This document shows positions 6,204 to 14,937 of a stretch of DNA of 24,184 nt, piece by piece. This DNA is from Clostridium sp. UBA6758. Lineage in GTDB: Bacteria > Bacillota > Clostridia > Clostridiales > Clostridiaceae. Position numbers and translations under genes: made by a program. Numbering within the stretch: the stretch's first letter is position 1; each line of letters opens with the position of its first letter. The notes under the pieces are model-generated. The model was not told the DNA's origin. It searched no databases and saw nothing but the letters and a program-made list of their open reading frames with translations. The stretch covers positions 7,204 to 31,387 of the forward strand of contig DKGY01000071.1 in assembly GCA_002453475.1 (NCBI GenBank). Direction: 5' to 3'.

Positions 6204-8192
6204 CTACTTACTTACTTTAAAGTGGTTAATTAATTGTGATAAATCATTACAAGATTGTGCTAACTCTTCAGAGTGTTGTGCTATACTTCCAAATACAACG
6301 CTTTGCTCATCTATAGAAGCACTAACTTCTTCAACTGTAGATGCATTCTGTTGTGCATTATTTGAAATATCTTCTACTCCACCTAAAATATTTCCACTAT
6401 AGTTATTAATATCTTCAGTTCTATGACTTGTCTCTCTTATTAATTCAACTATTTCTTGTAACTCATCATTAATAGAATTAAAAGATTGCTCTGTACTTAA
6501 TACAGCACTTGCAGTTTCTTTATTTATATCATTAGCATAAAGTATTGCACTTTTCACATTGTTAGTTTCTTTATTTATATTAGATAAAGATTCTTTGATC
6601 TTATTTGTAGCATCACTAGATTGCTCTGCTAATTTTCTTACTTCTTCTGCCACCACTGCAAATCCTCTTCCAGCTTCTCCAGCTCTAGCTGCTTCTATAC
6701 TTGCATTAAGAGCTAGTAGGTTAGTTTGATCTGATATATTAGTTATCATATCTATAACCTTATCTATTTCTTGTAATTTGAAAACTAATCCTTGGAATAT
6801 ATCATTTACCTTATTAAGTTCATCAGTGTTTTCATTAATCTTAACATTTAGATTACTTACATTTTCTAGACCTAGCTCCGATGCAGCTGTTGAAGAATTA
6901 GATAGTTCATTCATTTTATTGATAATATTATTAATATCCTCAATAGATTCATTAAGCTTTTCTACCTTATCTACTATGCCTACAATAGTTTCTGCTTGAT
7001 CTGAAGTATCTCTAGCTATTTCTGCAACTGCAGCATTTATCTCTTCTGTTGAAGCTGTAGTTTCTTCTGATATAGCACTTAGATTTTCACTAGCACTATT
7101 GATTTGATATATAGATTTTTGTACATTTGATACTATATTATTAATATCCTTAACCATGCTATTAAAATTATTAGTTACTTGTCCAATTTCATCCTTCAAT
7201 TTAGATTTTATATCTATTGTTAAATCACCTTCTGCTACTAACTTTGCTTCCTTAGATAACTTAACTAAAGGATTAGATATTCTTTTTATAAGTATAAATA
7301 ATATTATAGCTAATACTATCATCACCACAAAAGTTATAGCTATAGTAAAATTATTAATTTCAATTATACTAGCTTGCATATCTCTCTCATTATATACAGC
7401 TCCTACTTTCCAATTAAAGTTTGGTATAGTATAGTAATATACTTCTAAATTTTCCTTACCTTCATTAAATTTATATGAACTTGATTCTGATGTAAAAAGT
7501 TTATTAAACATAGGTTGTTCTTTTAAGTTTTCATTAATTAATGTTGGGTGATATAGAGCAACCCCTTCATCACTAACTAAAAATGCATAACCCTTATATC
7601 CTACATTATACTCCTTAACATTGTTTAAAGAATTCTCTAAAGATAAGTCAACAGCTAATACTCCTTTAACTTTTCCATTTTCAACTATAGCTTTGGCTGC
7701 TGTAATTATTGGAACATTATTATCAGCATCAATATATGGTTCTGACCATATTACTTTTTCAGGACTTTCTGATGCCTTTATGTACCATTCTCTTTGGGTT
7801 ACATCATAGTCTGCTGGTACTTCCCATATAGGTTCTGCAAGCATACTTTTATCTTGAAACCCTACATATATACTTAATATCTGTGAATTAGATTCAGTAT
7901 AATTCTTAAACAATGATGATACCTCTTCTAAAGCTACAGAATCCTTAAGCACTTCCTTATTAAAAGCACTATCTTCTCCAATTAATTTTAAATCTTTCTC
8001 ATACTGCAATAGTTCTTTTTCAAAGGACTTTCCTAACTCTTCTACTACTGTGGTTCCTCTTTCACTTGTATCCTTTTTAAGATTTTGTTTCATTATTACT
8101 GTGGTAGTTAATTGAGTGGTTAACATTCCTATTAACACTACGCCTACTATAAACACAGTCATTTTAGTTCCTAGACGATTAAACTTAAACAT
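6204..8192 (-). CDS. Methyl-accepting chemotaxis protein with dCache sensor (probable amino-acid receptor)
   Basis: A 662-residue chemoreceptor. Order: short cytoplasmic start, transmembrane helix 1 (about 11-33), extracellular double Cache domain (about 35-278), transmembrane helix 2 (282-302), HAMP (303-356) and a long signalling coiled coil whose hairpin tip is near residues 488-526 ([20 protein letters not shown], then VRKLAEQSS). The sensor has Y129-x4-R134-x-W136-Y137, Y153 in SEPYID, and D182 in AVDLSL. These match in spacing the residues that hold the amino-acid ligand in dCache_1 amino-acid receptors. No CheR-docking pentapeptide is at the C-terminus. GGGGGAGA lies before the ATG. 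It is a single gene; no che gene is in the window. Confidence 0.9.
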   Translation of the reverse strand: MFKFNRLGTKMTVFIVGVVLIGMLTTQLTTTVIMKQNLKKDTSERGTTVVEELGKSFEKELLQYEKDLKLIGEDSAFNKEVLKDSVALEEVSSLFKNYTESNSQILSIYVGFQDKSMLAEPIWEVPADYDVTQREWYIKASESPEKVIWSEPYIDADNNVPIITAAKAIVENGKVKGVLAVDLSLENSLNNVKEYNVGYKGYAFLVSDEGVALYHPTLINENLKEQPMFNKLFTSESSSYKFNEGKENLEVYYYTIPNFNWKVGAVYNERDMQASIIEINNFTIAITFVVMIVLAIILFILIKRISNPLVKLSKEAKLVAEGDLTIDIKSKLKDEIGQVTNNFNSMVKDINNIVSNVQKSIYQINSASENLSAISEETTASTEEINAAVAEIARDTSDQAETIVGIVDKVEKLNESIEDINNIINKMNELSNSSTAASELGLENVSNLNVKINENTDELNKVNDIFQGLVFKLQEIDKVIDMITNISDQTNLLALNASIEAARAGEAGRGFAVVAEEVRKLAEQSSDATNKIKESLSNINKETNNVKSAILYANDINKETASAVLSTEQSFNSINDELQEIVELIRETSHRTEDINNYSGNILGGVEDISNNAQQNASTVEEVSASIDEQSVVFGSIAQHSEELAQSCNDLSQLINHFKVSK

Positions 8193-8543
8193 AATTCTCC
8201 CCCTATAACTTATTCCAGTCTTACATATAAGTCATTGCTTACTCATCACATACGTACAATTTTTACTTTTCATTTAGTATTTTTGATACTAGTCGATACT
8301 TACTTTATCCATCTCCTTTCTATTTTAATTTTCAATCTATTGAATATTTTATAATATATAACTATATTAAAATTAAATAGTAATCTTATTTAGAAAAATA
8401 TATACTTTATTTATTTATTAAAGGTTACACAATTATAATCGTATCAACATGATTATAATAAATACTTTAGCGAAAAAAAATCTTATATAAATGCAAAAAA
8501 ACTATTAACATGTAGAATATTAACAGTTTTTGCAATATATTTA
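8193..8543. other. Intergenic region upstream of the chemoreceptor
   Basis: About 350 AT-rich bases holding the unseen chemoreceptor promoter, an inverted repeat ATTATAATC/GATTATAAT (8432-8440 with 8451-8459, loop 10) about 240 bases before the chemoreceptor start, and the terminator of the next gene (listed separately). I looked for a c-di-GMP riboswitch and a SigD-type flagellar promoter and found neither. Confidence 0.5.
8492..8534 (-). terminator. Likely terminator of the flavodoxin-fold gene
   Basis: Arms TGCAAAAAAACT (8492-8503) and AGTTTTTGCA (8525-8534), with two unpaired As, lie just beyond the stop at 8544. Read on the minus strand the second arm ends in a T-run (AGTTTTTTTGCA). The stem is A/T-rich and the loop long, so this is moderate evidence. 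Confidence 0.5.
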
Positions 8544-9194
8544 TTATTTTTTCCAAACTTCATCAATGAATTTATCTACTTCTTTATTCTTCTCTTCTAT
8601 GGCCTTTTTTCTTTCTTCTTCAGTAAATCCTGTTCCATCCACTAATAAATCTTCAAATTTTTTAATTCCCATATACTTCATTATATCTTTTATATAATCA
8701 AGTCCTTTATTAAAAATAGGTCTTAGCATCCATGGAATAGGTGCACCTGATGATTGTATATATACCATAGCTCTTGGTTTATCATTTAATAATCCTTCCA
8801 TTTTATTTTCTGATATTTTTATAGTCTTTCCATCCATAACTATGCAATCAATATATTCTTTTAATGGTGCTGGAAAGGAAAGACTCCACATTGGTGCTGC
8901 TATTACATACATGTCAGCTTCTTTGAATTGATCTACTAATTTTACAATTTTATGAATCTCTTGTTGCTGTTTTTCATTTAATTTATTAAAATCTTCTTCT
9001 TTAATCATGCAATTTCTTTTCTCAAAGTATTCATATTCAAGTCTAGGTATATGACATTGATAAAGATCTAATTCTTCTAAAATAAAATCTTTATGCTTTT
9101 CTAAAAATTTATTTACAAATGTTCTACCTACTGTTTTGCTAGCAGATAACTCTTCTGGTTTGGAATTTACAGTTATATACAATAGCTTTTTCAT
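8544..9194 (-). CDS. Flavodoxin-fold NAD(P)H oxidoreductase (FMN-dependent azoreductase-like)
   Basis: A 216-residue protein of the Flavodoxin_2/AzoR-like NAD(P)H-quinone or azoreductase group, expected to be a soluble FMN enzyme that reduces quinones, azo or nitro compounds. The first strand KKLLYITVNSKP followed by SASKTVGRTFVNKF is the phosphate-binding part; ADMYVIAAPMWSLSFPAPLK is the hallmark APMxNxxxPxxLK region that holds the flavin, with W-S where many enzymes have Y-N. The chosen ATG at 9194 has AGAGGTG 7 bases before it; a GTG at 9203 is inside that ribosome binding site and is a poor start. The gene stands alone, next to the rubredoxin/reductase fusion. The natural substrate cannot be read from sequence. 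Confidence 0.82.
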   Translation of the reverse strand: MKKLLYITVNSKPEELSASKTVGRTFVNKFLEKHKDFILEELDLYQCHIPRLEYEYFEKRNCMIKEEDFNKLNEKQQQEIHKIVKLVDQFKEADMYVIAAPMWSLSFPAPLKEYIDCIVMDGKTIKISENKMEGLLNDKPRAMVYIQSSGAPIPWMLRPIFNKGLDYIKDIMKYMGIKKFEDLLVDGTGFTEEERKKAIEEKNKEVDKFIDEVWKK

Positions 9195-9290
9195 AAATTT
9201 CACCTCTATAATTATTAATATTGCTATTCTTTGCTTTAAAGCTTAAAATATTCATAACTATTTAGGAGAATATATTTCAAATAAAAATAT

Positions 9291-9323
9291 AGGGATATTT
9301 CAAACATACTTTGAAATACCCCT
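9291..9323 (-). terminator. Terminator of the rubredoxin-reductase gene
   Basis: Arms AGGGATATTTCAAA (9291-9304) and TTTGAAATACCCCT (9310-9323) pair except for one position, with a 5-base loop. On the minus strand the hairpin is followed by ATATTTTTATTT. It begins 6 bases after the stop. Confidence 0.8.
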
Positions 9324-9328
9324 GTAAA

Positions 9329-10189
9329 CTACATTTTTGATAAATCAGCAGATGGACCAAACATTTCATAATTTATAGAATCATCTGATACTCCCATAGA
9401 TTTTAATACATCATATATCATTTTCATAAATCCTAACGGTCCACAAAAATAGAATTCCTCATCCTTTGATAGATTATGTTCAATCCATTCTTTAGTAAGA
9501 TATCCCTCTACTTGATAATCTTCTCCAAGTTTATCAGTGTCTAATGGGTTACTATAGAAAAACTCTACATCTACATTATCATGCTTTTGACTTAATTCCT
9601 TTAAATCTTTTTTAAAAGTATGAACATTTGAATTTATAACTGCCTGAATAAATTTCACCTTTCTTCCTTCATCTATAGCCTTATATAGCATAGACATCAT
9701 AGGCGTTATCCCGATTCCTCCACTTATAAGTACTAAAGGCTTATTGTTATCCCTTAATATAAATTCACCTAAAGGGTCTGTTATTTCAACTTCATCTCCT
9801 ACATTAATATTGTCATGAAGATATCTTGAAATTAATCCTTTATCCTCTCTCTTAACGCTTATTCTATAAAAATCTTCTCCTGGCTTCATAGATAAAGAAT
9901 ATTGTCTAACTTCACTAGATTTATCTCCTGTACTTATTGGTTTTATAGAAATAAATTGTCCTGCTTTATGAGTTTTTAAAACTTTTTTATCTACAGAAGT
10001 TAAATAAAAGGATGTAATCACATCATTTTCTTTAACTTTATTAAATACTTTAAATTTACTAAATAAATCACTTTCCTTTTGTTCTTCAAACATCTCTGCC
10101 CCTACGCCACAGACTGGACAAGCAAAATCACTTGGTAGTTTTTCACCTTCATATATGTATCCACATACTTTGCAAATATATTTTTTCAT
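9329..10189 (-). CDS. Rubredoxin-domain / flavin reductase fusion (FAD and NAD(P)H binding)
   Basis: A 286-residue fusion. Residues 1-35 are a short rubredoxin domain, C6xxC9 and C24xxC27, with only 14 residues between the pairs, as in the rubredoxin tail of rubrerythrin rather than in free rubredoxin. From about 45 on it is a ferredoxin-NADP reductase-type module: FAD motif RQYS (95-98), GGIGITPM (157-164) for the nucleotide, CGP (249-251), and the terminal YEMFGP. This is close to the reductase half of flavohaemoglobin, without globin or plant-type ferredoxin domain. It probably moves electrons from NAD(P)H through FAD to its own iron centre, and on to an oxygen, peroxide or NO reductase. 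ATG 10189 has GGAGGA 7 bases upstream; an ATG at 10204 contains the ribosome binding site and is rejected. Confidence 0.85.
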   Translation of the reverse strand: MKKYICKVCGYIYEGEKLPSDFACPVCGVGAEMFEEQKESDLFSKFKVFNKVKENDVITSFYLTSVDKKVLKTHKAGQFISIKPISTGDKSSEVRQYSLSMKPGEDFYRISVKREDKGLISRYLHDNINVGDEVEITDPLGEFILRDNNKPLVLISGGIGITPMMSMLYKAIDEGRKVKFIQAVINSNVHTFKKDLKELSQKHDNVDVEFFYSNPLDTDKLGEDYQVEGYLTKEWIEHNLSKDEEFYFCGPLGFMKMIYDVLKSMGVSDDSINYEMFGPSADLSKM

Positions 10190-10217
10190 GTTAAATTCCT
10201 CCATGTATACCCTATAT

Positions 10218-10253
10218 TATAACTATAATTTTCCTTATAGCTATATAGTTATA
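10218..10253. repeat. Inverted repeat between the ABC operon end and the rubredoxin fusion
   Basis: Arms TATAACTATA (10218-10227) and TATAGTTATA (10244-10253) with a 16-base spacer, 29 bases before the rubredoxin-fusion start and 39 bases after the stop of the upstream gene. It could be an operator for the fusion gene or a weak terminator for the operon ending at 10292. No clear terminator is otherwise seen for that operon. Confidence 0.35.
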
Positions 10254-10291
10254 TTATTACTAACTTATAAATTAGTCAATAATAGCTATTA

Positions 10292-10813
10292 TTAAACAAT
10301 AATTTCAACATTGCATTCCTTTGCAATATCATTATATAAATCTAATATTTTATCATCCCTATAAAAACATGGGAATTTTTTGTTGTAGTTCCCCCATATA
10401 GTAATTGGGTAGTTGGTGAAATATACAGTACAAAATAGAACTTCTCTAGTACTTAATCTAGTTATAAATGGGATAATTTCTCTTGTTAATCTAAAATAAA
10501 TTGTGTCTTCCTGTAAAATTTCTTTAATTCTTTCCATTATTTCTTTATCTTTTTCTTCCAATAACCCTATTAGTCTTTCTTTATCTTCTTTTTCTAAAGT
10601 AGAAAAATATAAATCCACATAGGAGTTGTCCTCACCATTTAATATTATAGCTTCCTCCATAAATTTAGTTATATTTTTCTCGGCTTCTTCTAGAGTTTCA
10701 CTCTCTAACATTGCACTCTTAAAATTATTAAAACCCTCATTGATATTATCAAATCTTATATCAACTAACTTTTTGAAATCCTCTTTACTCACTGGATATA
10801 ATAAGTTATTCAT
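10292..10813 (-). CDS. Unknown protein, last gene of the marR-ABC operon
   Basis: A 173-residue protein that I do not recognise. It begins MNNLLYPVSKEDFKKLVD and has a Glu/Lys-rich helical first two thirds (EEAEKNITKFMEEA, EKEDKERLIGLLEEKDKEIM) and a more hydrophobic aromatic last third (TREVLFCTVYFTNYPITIW, then KFPCFYRDD). No signal peptide, transmembrane helix or metal motif is clear. GGAGGG lies 6 bases before the ATG, and it starts only 17 bases after the second ABC gene, so it is very probably co-transcribed with the exporter and under the same MarR control. Its role could be accessory to export or to what is exported; nothing in the sequence decides this. Confidence 0.8.
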   Translation of the reverse strand: MNNLLYPVSKEDFKKLVDIRFDNINEGFNNFKSAMLESETLEEAEKNITKFMEEAIILNGEDNSYVDLYFSTLEKEDKERLIGLLEEKDKEIMERIKEILQEDTIYFRLTREIIPFITRLSTREVLFCTVYFTNYPITIWGNYNKKFPCFYRDDKILDLYNDIAKECNVEIIV

Positions 10814-10829
10814 CTTATCCCTCCTCTAA

Positions 10830-12575
10830 TTAATTCCAGGTTAGTTTTTCTAGTTCCATATGACTTCTATACCAATTATCCTTTTGTAACATCTCTTCTG
10901 GTGTTCCTATATTCTTTACTCTTCCATTCTCTATTCTAACTATTTTATCGCAATCAATTATTGAAGATAATCTATGGGATATAGATAAAATTGTTCTAGT
11001 AGTTGATATCTTCTGTAATATGGAAACCACCTTTTCTTCCGTAACCGAATCTAAATTGGCGGTTATTTCATCTAATAATAAAATTGGTGGATTCATAACT
11101 ATAGCTCTAGCAATAGCAAGTAGTTGCTTTTGTCCTTGTGAAAATAACTTGTCATGCTCTATCATAGTTTCATACCCTTTTTCTAAAGTTAATACATAAT
11201 CGTGTAGTCCTACTAATTTCATTACTAATTCTACATTTTCTTGGGAAATATTCTTATCTTGTAGTGTGACTTGATCTTTAACACTTCCTTGGATAAATGT
11301 AAATCCTTGAGATACATAACCAAAAATCTTTCTTTTTTCTTTATTAGGAATACTATATACATCTACTTCATTTATTGTAATGCTACCCTTTGTAGGTTTA
11401 ATTAGTCCTAAAATTAGCTTAAACAAAGTTGATTTTCCTACTCCTGTTCTTCCTACAACAGTTATTTTTTCACCAGCTACTATATCAAATGAAATCTCTT
11501 CTAATACTCTTACACCTTTTGTATAACTAAATGATACATTATTAAATCCTATAGTTACATGTTTAGGATTACTAATTAATGTTTCCTTTTTAAATTTTCT
11601 ATTTTTATCTTCTTCTTCTCTCTCTTCATAAAACTTATTCACACGCTTTATTCCTGAAATAGCTCTTTGTATATCTTGAAATTCCATACCTAAATTCTCT
11701 ATAGGCGAAAACAAATTAGAAATTAAATCTATAGAAGCAGCCACCATTCCTAATGAAATACCTATATAGTTAAATTGACTTGAAGATAATATTACAATGA
11801 TAGAAATTACAAGGGCACGTATAAGTTGAATAATTGGAGAGTACACGGAATCAAAATAATTTATTTTTTCCACAGCTTCAAAATTATATTTTAAATATTC
11901 CACATATTTATCTTCCATATACTTTTCTTTACTATAAGTTTTAATCATAGTTATGTTCTTCAAACTTTCAGAAATATGATTATTTACTTTTCCAACTAAA
12001 ACTCTATTTCTAAACTGAGCCTTTAACATAAGATTCTGAAAATCTCTAGTTATGATATAAATTATAGGAATTAATATCAATGTAACTATTCCTAAATAAA
12101 AACTAAATATCCAAATGGATGTTAATATTCCTATGATTTTAAAGCAATCTATAATCATTCCGATAATTCCATTAGTAAATAGAGAGTTGATTGTATCTAC
12201 ATCATTTGTGAACAATGAAACTACTTCTCCTGAATCATTATTAGAAAAATACATAGAATTTACTTTTTCTAATTTATACATCATTTCTTTACGTATTTCC
12301 TTGGTTATTTTTTGCCCTAAAACTACTAAAAAAGCTTCCTTTATTACATCTAGTATACCTATAAAAATTAATACTAATAAATATATAATTGCTATGCTAA
12401 GTAACCCTGTTGTAACTTTATTTATTAAATATTTATCTATGATAACTTTCAAAAGTTGAGGTGGAACCAAACTAAGTATTACTACTCCAATGATTACTAA
12501 AACTAAAATTATACAAAATCCAATATTATTTTTAATTACTTTTTTTATGGACTTGCCAACTAATCTATCCTTCAC
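10830..12575 (-). CDS. Heterodimeric ABC exporter, subunit with catalytic Walker B
   Basis: A half-size ABC exporter, 581 residues from the GTG at 12575: about six membrane helices in the first 310 residues, then an ATPase domain. Motifs (counted from this start): Walker A GRTGVGKST (375-383), signature FSQGQ (from 478) where LSGGQ is usual, Walker B LLLDE with catalytic E503, D-loop NLD, and the switch histidine in SISHRL. It pairs with the preceding gene: this subunit gives the intact Walker B, the partner the intact LSGGQ. AGAGGTG lies 6 bases before GTG 12575; a GTG at 12584 overlaps that site and is less likely. It overlaps the partner's end by 11 bases. Export of drugs or other hydrophobic compounds is the family role. 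Confidence 0.87.
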   Translation of the reverse strand: MKDRLVGKSIKKVIKNNIGFCIILVLVIIGVVILSLVPPQLLKVIIDKYLINKVTTGLLSIAIIYLLVLIFIGILDVIKEAFLVVLGQKITKEIRKEMMYKLEKVNSMYFSNNDSGEVVSLFTNDVDTINSLFTNGIIGMIIDCFKIIGILTSIWIFSFYLGIVTLILIPIIYIITRDFQNLMLKAQFRNRVLVGKVNNHISESLKNITMIKTYSKEKYMEDKYVEYLKYNFEAVEKINYFDSVYSPIIQLIRALVISIIVILSSSQFNYIGISLGMVAASIDLISNLFSPIENLGMEFQDIQRAISGIKRVNKFYEEREEEDKNRKFKKETLISNPKHVTIGFNNVSFSYTKGVRVLEEISFDIVAGEKITVVGRTGVGKSTLFKLILGLIKPTKGSITINEVDVYSIPNKEKRKIFGYVSQGFTFIQGSVKDQVTLQDKNISQENVELVMKLVGLHDYVLTLEKGYETMIEHDKLFSQGQKQLLAIARAIVMNPPILLLDEITANLDSVTEEKVVSILQKISTTRTILSISHRLSSIIDCDKIVRIENGRVKNIGTPEEMLQKDNWYRSHMELEKLTWN

Positions 12576-14301
12576 TAATCTCACCTCTTTGTAATTTATA
12601 AATAGTAGAATATAATTTGGATTTATTTATTAACTCTTCATGGGTACCACACTCTACCTTCTTATCTTCATGAAACATAATGACCTTATCAACTTGATTA
12701 AACATAGTTAGTCTATGAGATATTATTATGATTATACTGTATTTATAATTACTACGTAAGTTATAAATAATTTCACTTTCAGTATTCACATCTATAGCTG
12801 AAAATGGATCATCTAAAATAATTACTTTGTTTTTATTTAATAAAGCTCTAGCAAGAGATAATCTAGCTTGTTGTCCTCCACTTAATCTAACACCGCTACT
12901 TCCAACCAAGGTATTTTCCCCTTGTTTCATACTCTCTAGATCTTTATTAAGACAAACGTCCTTCAATACTTCTTTTATAGACTTATCCCTTCCTAATGTA
13001 ATATTATTATAGATAGTATCAGATAATAGCTGAGTGTTATGTCCTAAGTAAGATATTATTTCACTTCTTTCATACTCACTATAGTCTCTCAATTCTCTAT
13101 TATCGATTTTTATACTCCCCTTATAATCATAAATCCCAAGAAGTGCTATACCTAAAGTAGATTTTCCGCTAGCTATAGGTCCAGTAACTCCTATAATTTC
13201 TCCAGTTTTACCTTCAAAGTTAATATTTCTAATAACTTCTACCTCTCTATTAGGATAGGAAAAGCTCAAATTTTTCACCTGAATGGTTGTACCTTTTTTA
13301 TGCACATCAGTAGTTGTATTCTTTACTTCATAATCCTTTAAATAAGGCTTAATTCTAAGCCAAGAAATTCTTGATTTCTGGGCTGAATTAAATAGCTTGG
13401 CTGTTTTGCTAGCCTTCGTTGTAATTGCAGTAAACATCACCATATATGTAGAAAAATTACCTACAGTCCAGCTTCCTTCAATTACTTTATTACCACCTAG
13501 ATAAATAACTATAATTATTCCTAATAGAGCTATTACATTATATATAGGCTGCATAGCATTTTCCAAAACACTTGCTTTAACTGACTTTCTTTGAAGTTCA
13601 TCTAAATGATGAAAATACTCTTCTCTATTTTTATCCTCTAATCCATTAATTCTAAATAAAATTGCATTCTCTATGCTGTCATAGGTTAAATCCGTTACTA
13701 CACTACTTTCTTTTCTATAATCTGTAGAATATTTATATATTACTCCCTTTAACACTTCTGCCAATTTCATAGCAACTGGAATGAATAAGCAGGATATAAG
13801 AGTAATCTTAGCATCATAAGTTATCATAGTAACTAAATAGGCTATCATTAAAACTCCTGTATCAAAAACCTCTGTAGTTACCTTTCTCATACCCTCAACG
13901 CATAAATCTACATCTGAAATAACTCTAGTCATAAGGTTTCCCATGTTTTCATCATTGAGTTCATTTATATCTTTACTCATTATGTTGTTATAAATCATAA
14001 GACGCATTGTTGCACTTGTGCTATTCGCAAATCTTCTCACATAAAACCTTTTAAAGAAACGAGCAAGTTGAATAAATGCAATAGCTCCTATAAATAAAGC
14101 TATTCTTATAAATACAATATGTAAGGATTCCTTATTTAATATAGAATCTATTAGCTTTCCTTGTAGTATTGGCCCTACAACAGTAGCACCATTGAATACT
14201 ATTCCAAAAAATATTATCATGGCTACTACTTTTTTTTCTTTTAGCCAATAGTTTTTAATAAGATTTGGTCCCTTCATAAGCTCAATCTTCAAAGCTCTCA
14301 T
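12565..14301 (-). CDS. Heterodimeric ABC exporter, subunit with degenerate ATP site
   Basis: A 578-residue half-size ABC exporter, membrane domain about 25-310 then ATPase. Motifs: Walker A GPIASGKST (374-382), signature LSGGQ (473-477), Walker B IILDD with D498 in place of the catalytic glutamate, switch histidine in ISHRLT. The aspartate, combined with FSQGQ in the partner, means that one of the two ATP sites of the dimer is degenerate while the other is complete. This is the pattern of heterodimeric multidrug exporters such as BmrCD, LmrCD and TM287/288. The start overlaps the marR end by 20 bases, with GGTGG about 11 bases before the ATG. Substrate is not predictable; MarR control favours a toxic compound. 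Confidence 0.88.
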   Translation of the reverse strand: MRALKIELMKGPNLIKNYWLKEKKVVAMIIFFGIVFNGATVVGPILQGKLIDSILNKESLHIVFIRIALFIGAIAFIQLARFFKRFYVRRFANSTSATMRLMIYNNIMSKDINELNDENMGNLMTRVISDVDLCVEGMRKVTTEVFDTGVLMIAYLVTMITYDAKITLISCLFIPVAMKLAEVLKGVIYKYSTDYRKESSVVTDLTYDSIENAILFRINGLEDKNREEYFHHLDELQRKSVKASVLENAMQPIYNVIALLGIIIVIYLGGNKVIEGSWTVGNFSTYMVMFTAITTKASKTAKLFNSAQKSRISWLRIKPYLKDYEVKNTTTDVHKKGTTIQVKNLSFSYPNREVEVIRNINFEGKTGEIIGVTGPIASGKSTLGIALLGIYDYKGSIKIDNRELRDYSEYERSEIISYLGHNTQLLSDTIYNNITLGRDKSIKEVLKDVCLNKDLESMKQGENTLVGSSGVRLSGGQQARLSLARALLNKNKVIILDDPFSAIDVNTESEIIYNLRSNYKYSIIIIISHRLTMFNQVDKVIMFHEDKKVECGTHEELINKSKLYSTIYKLQRGEISEG

Positions 14302-14761
14302 CTAATACATCCACCTTTTCAATAATGTTTTTAAAGTTTGCTCTTCTTTCCATTTTAGATTTTACATATAATTTTTTTAATACCTTTAGGAAAATTTCCT
14401 TCTCCTCATTATCTATATCTTCCATAAGCCATTGATAGAAATGAGTTTCTGTGGCTGTAGCTATATCCTTTACCTCTTTAGTTTTTTCTGTAGGAAACAA
14501 TCTATTAATTCTCCTATCCTTTTCATCCTTATACCTAACTACATACCCCTTTTTTTCTAGATTACTCACCAATCGAGTCACTGCAGCCTTATCAATAGCT
14601 AATAATCCTCTCAACTCTTCTTGGCTTAAGCCTTCTCTTTTTCTTATATATCTTAAACACATGTATTCAGAAGCACTAAGATTTATGTCGCTAAGAACAC
14701 CATTAGTGTACATTTGTGCAACTCTTCCGATTTTGGTAATATATCTTTTTGTTTCATCCAT
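14282..14761 (-). CDS. MarR-family transcriptional regulator of the ABC operon
   Basis: A 159-residue winged helix-turn-helix regulator of the MarR family. The DNA-binding part is LSQEELRGLLAIDKAAVTRL with the recognition helix at about 56-74, followed by the wing DEKDRRINRLFP (79-90, with the conserved D-x-R-R). Helices at both ends serve dimerisation. The start is ATG 14761: GGGGG lies 7 bases before it, and a longer frame from 14797 would run through the operator. It is the first gene of the operon and overlaps the first ABC gene by 20 bases. Two palindromes of the same type cover its promoter, so autorepression, relieved by a small ligand, is expected. Confidence 0.9.
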   Translation of the reverse strand: MDETKRYITKIGRVAQMYTNGVLSDINLSASEYMCLRYIRKREGLSQEELRGLLAIDKAAVTRLVSNLEKKGYVVRYKDEKDRRINRLFPTEKTKEVKDIATATETHFYQWLMEDIDNEEKEIFLKVLKKLYVKSKMERRANFKNIIEKVDVLDESFED

Positions 14762-14777
14762 AGTGTAACCCCCTACA

Positions 14778-14805
14778 TAATATAGTTGATAAATCAACTA
14801 TATTA
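14778..14805. promoter_or_regulatory. MarR operator 1, over the marR transcription start
   Basis: Perfect palindrome with 13-base arms TAATATAGTTGAT and ATCAACTATATTA around AA. It lies just downstream of the proposed -10 of marR and 17 bases before the start codon, where bound repressor blocks the start of transcription. It shares the core AGTTGATA-2 bases-TCAACT with operator 2. Confidence 0.8.
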
Positions 14806-14835
14806 AACATATCAATAAATAGGTTGATATGTCAA
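14806..14835 (-). promoter_or_regulatory. Promoter of marR-ABC operon
   Basis: On the minus strand TTGACA (14835-14830) and TATGTT (14811-14806) are 18 bases apart. The -35 lies inside operator 2 and operator 1 begins right after the -10, so both palindromes are placed to repress. Confidence 0.6.
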
Positions 14836-14836
14836 C
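14823..14836. promoter_or_regulatory. MarR operator 2, over the marR -35 box
   Basis: GTTGATATGTCAAC, with arms GTTGA and TCAAC. Its 16-base core differs from operator 1 at three positions only; the centres are 38 bases apart. It lies 102 bases before the divergent ABC-2 ATPase start, so it might also affect that gene. Confidence 0.65.
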
Positions 14837-14937
14837 TATAATATTATATATTATTCCATTTATATTCTAAAATTTTCCTTTATACATGATATAATATTAT
14901 ATATGATTTAATTTTTTTATAACAAGGAGGTGCTTTC

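Noticed and set aside
8193..8343. Possible c-di-GMP riboswitch or SigD promoter before the chemoreceptor
   Set aside because: The conserved riboswitch blocks were not found, and TAAAGTAA is not followed by a -10 at the required distance.
10190..10204. Upstream ATG for the rubredoxin fusion
   Set aside because: This ATG is part of ATGGAGGA, so the ribosome binding site of the true ATG would be inside the coding region. The rubredoxin domain begins naturally at [10 protein letters not shown].
12115..12459. Plus-strand open frame of 114 codons
   Set aside because: It lies opposite the membrane domain of the ABC exporter subunit and has no start signals.
14762..14797. Longer N-terminus for the MarR protein
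   Set aside because: Those 12 codons would cover the operator, and the ribosome binding site GGGGG sits right before the ATG at 14761.
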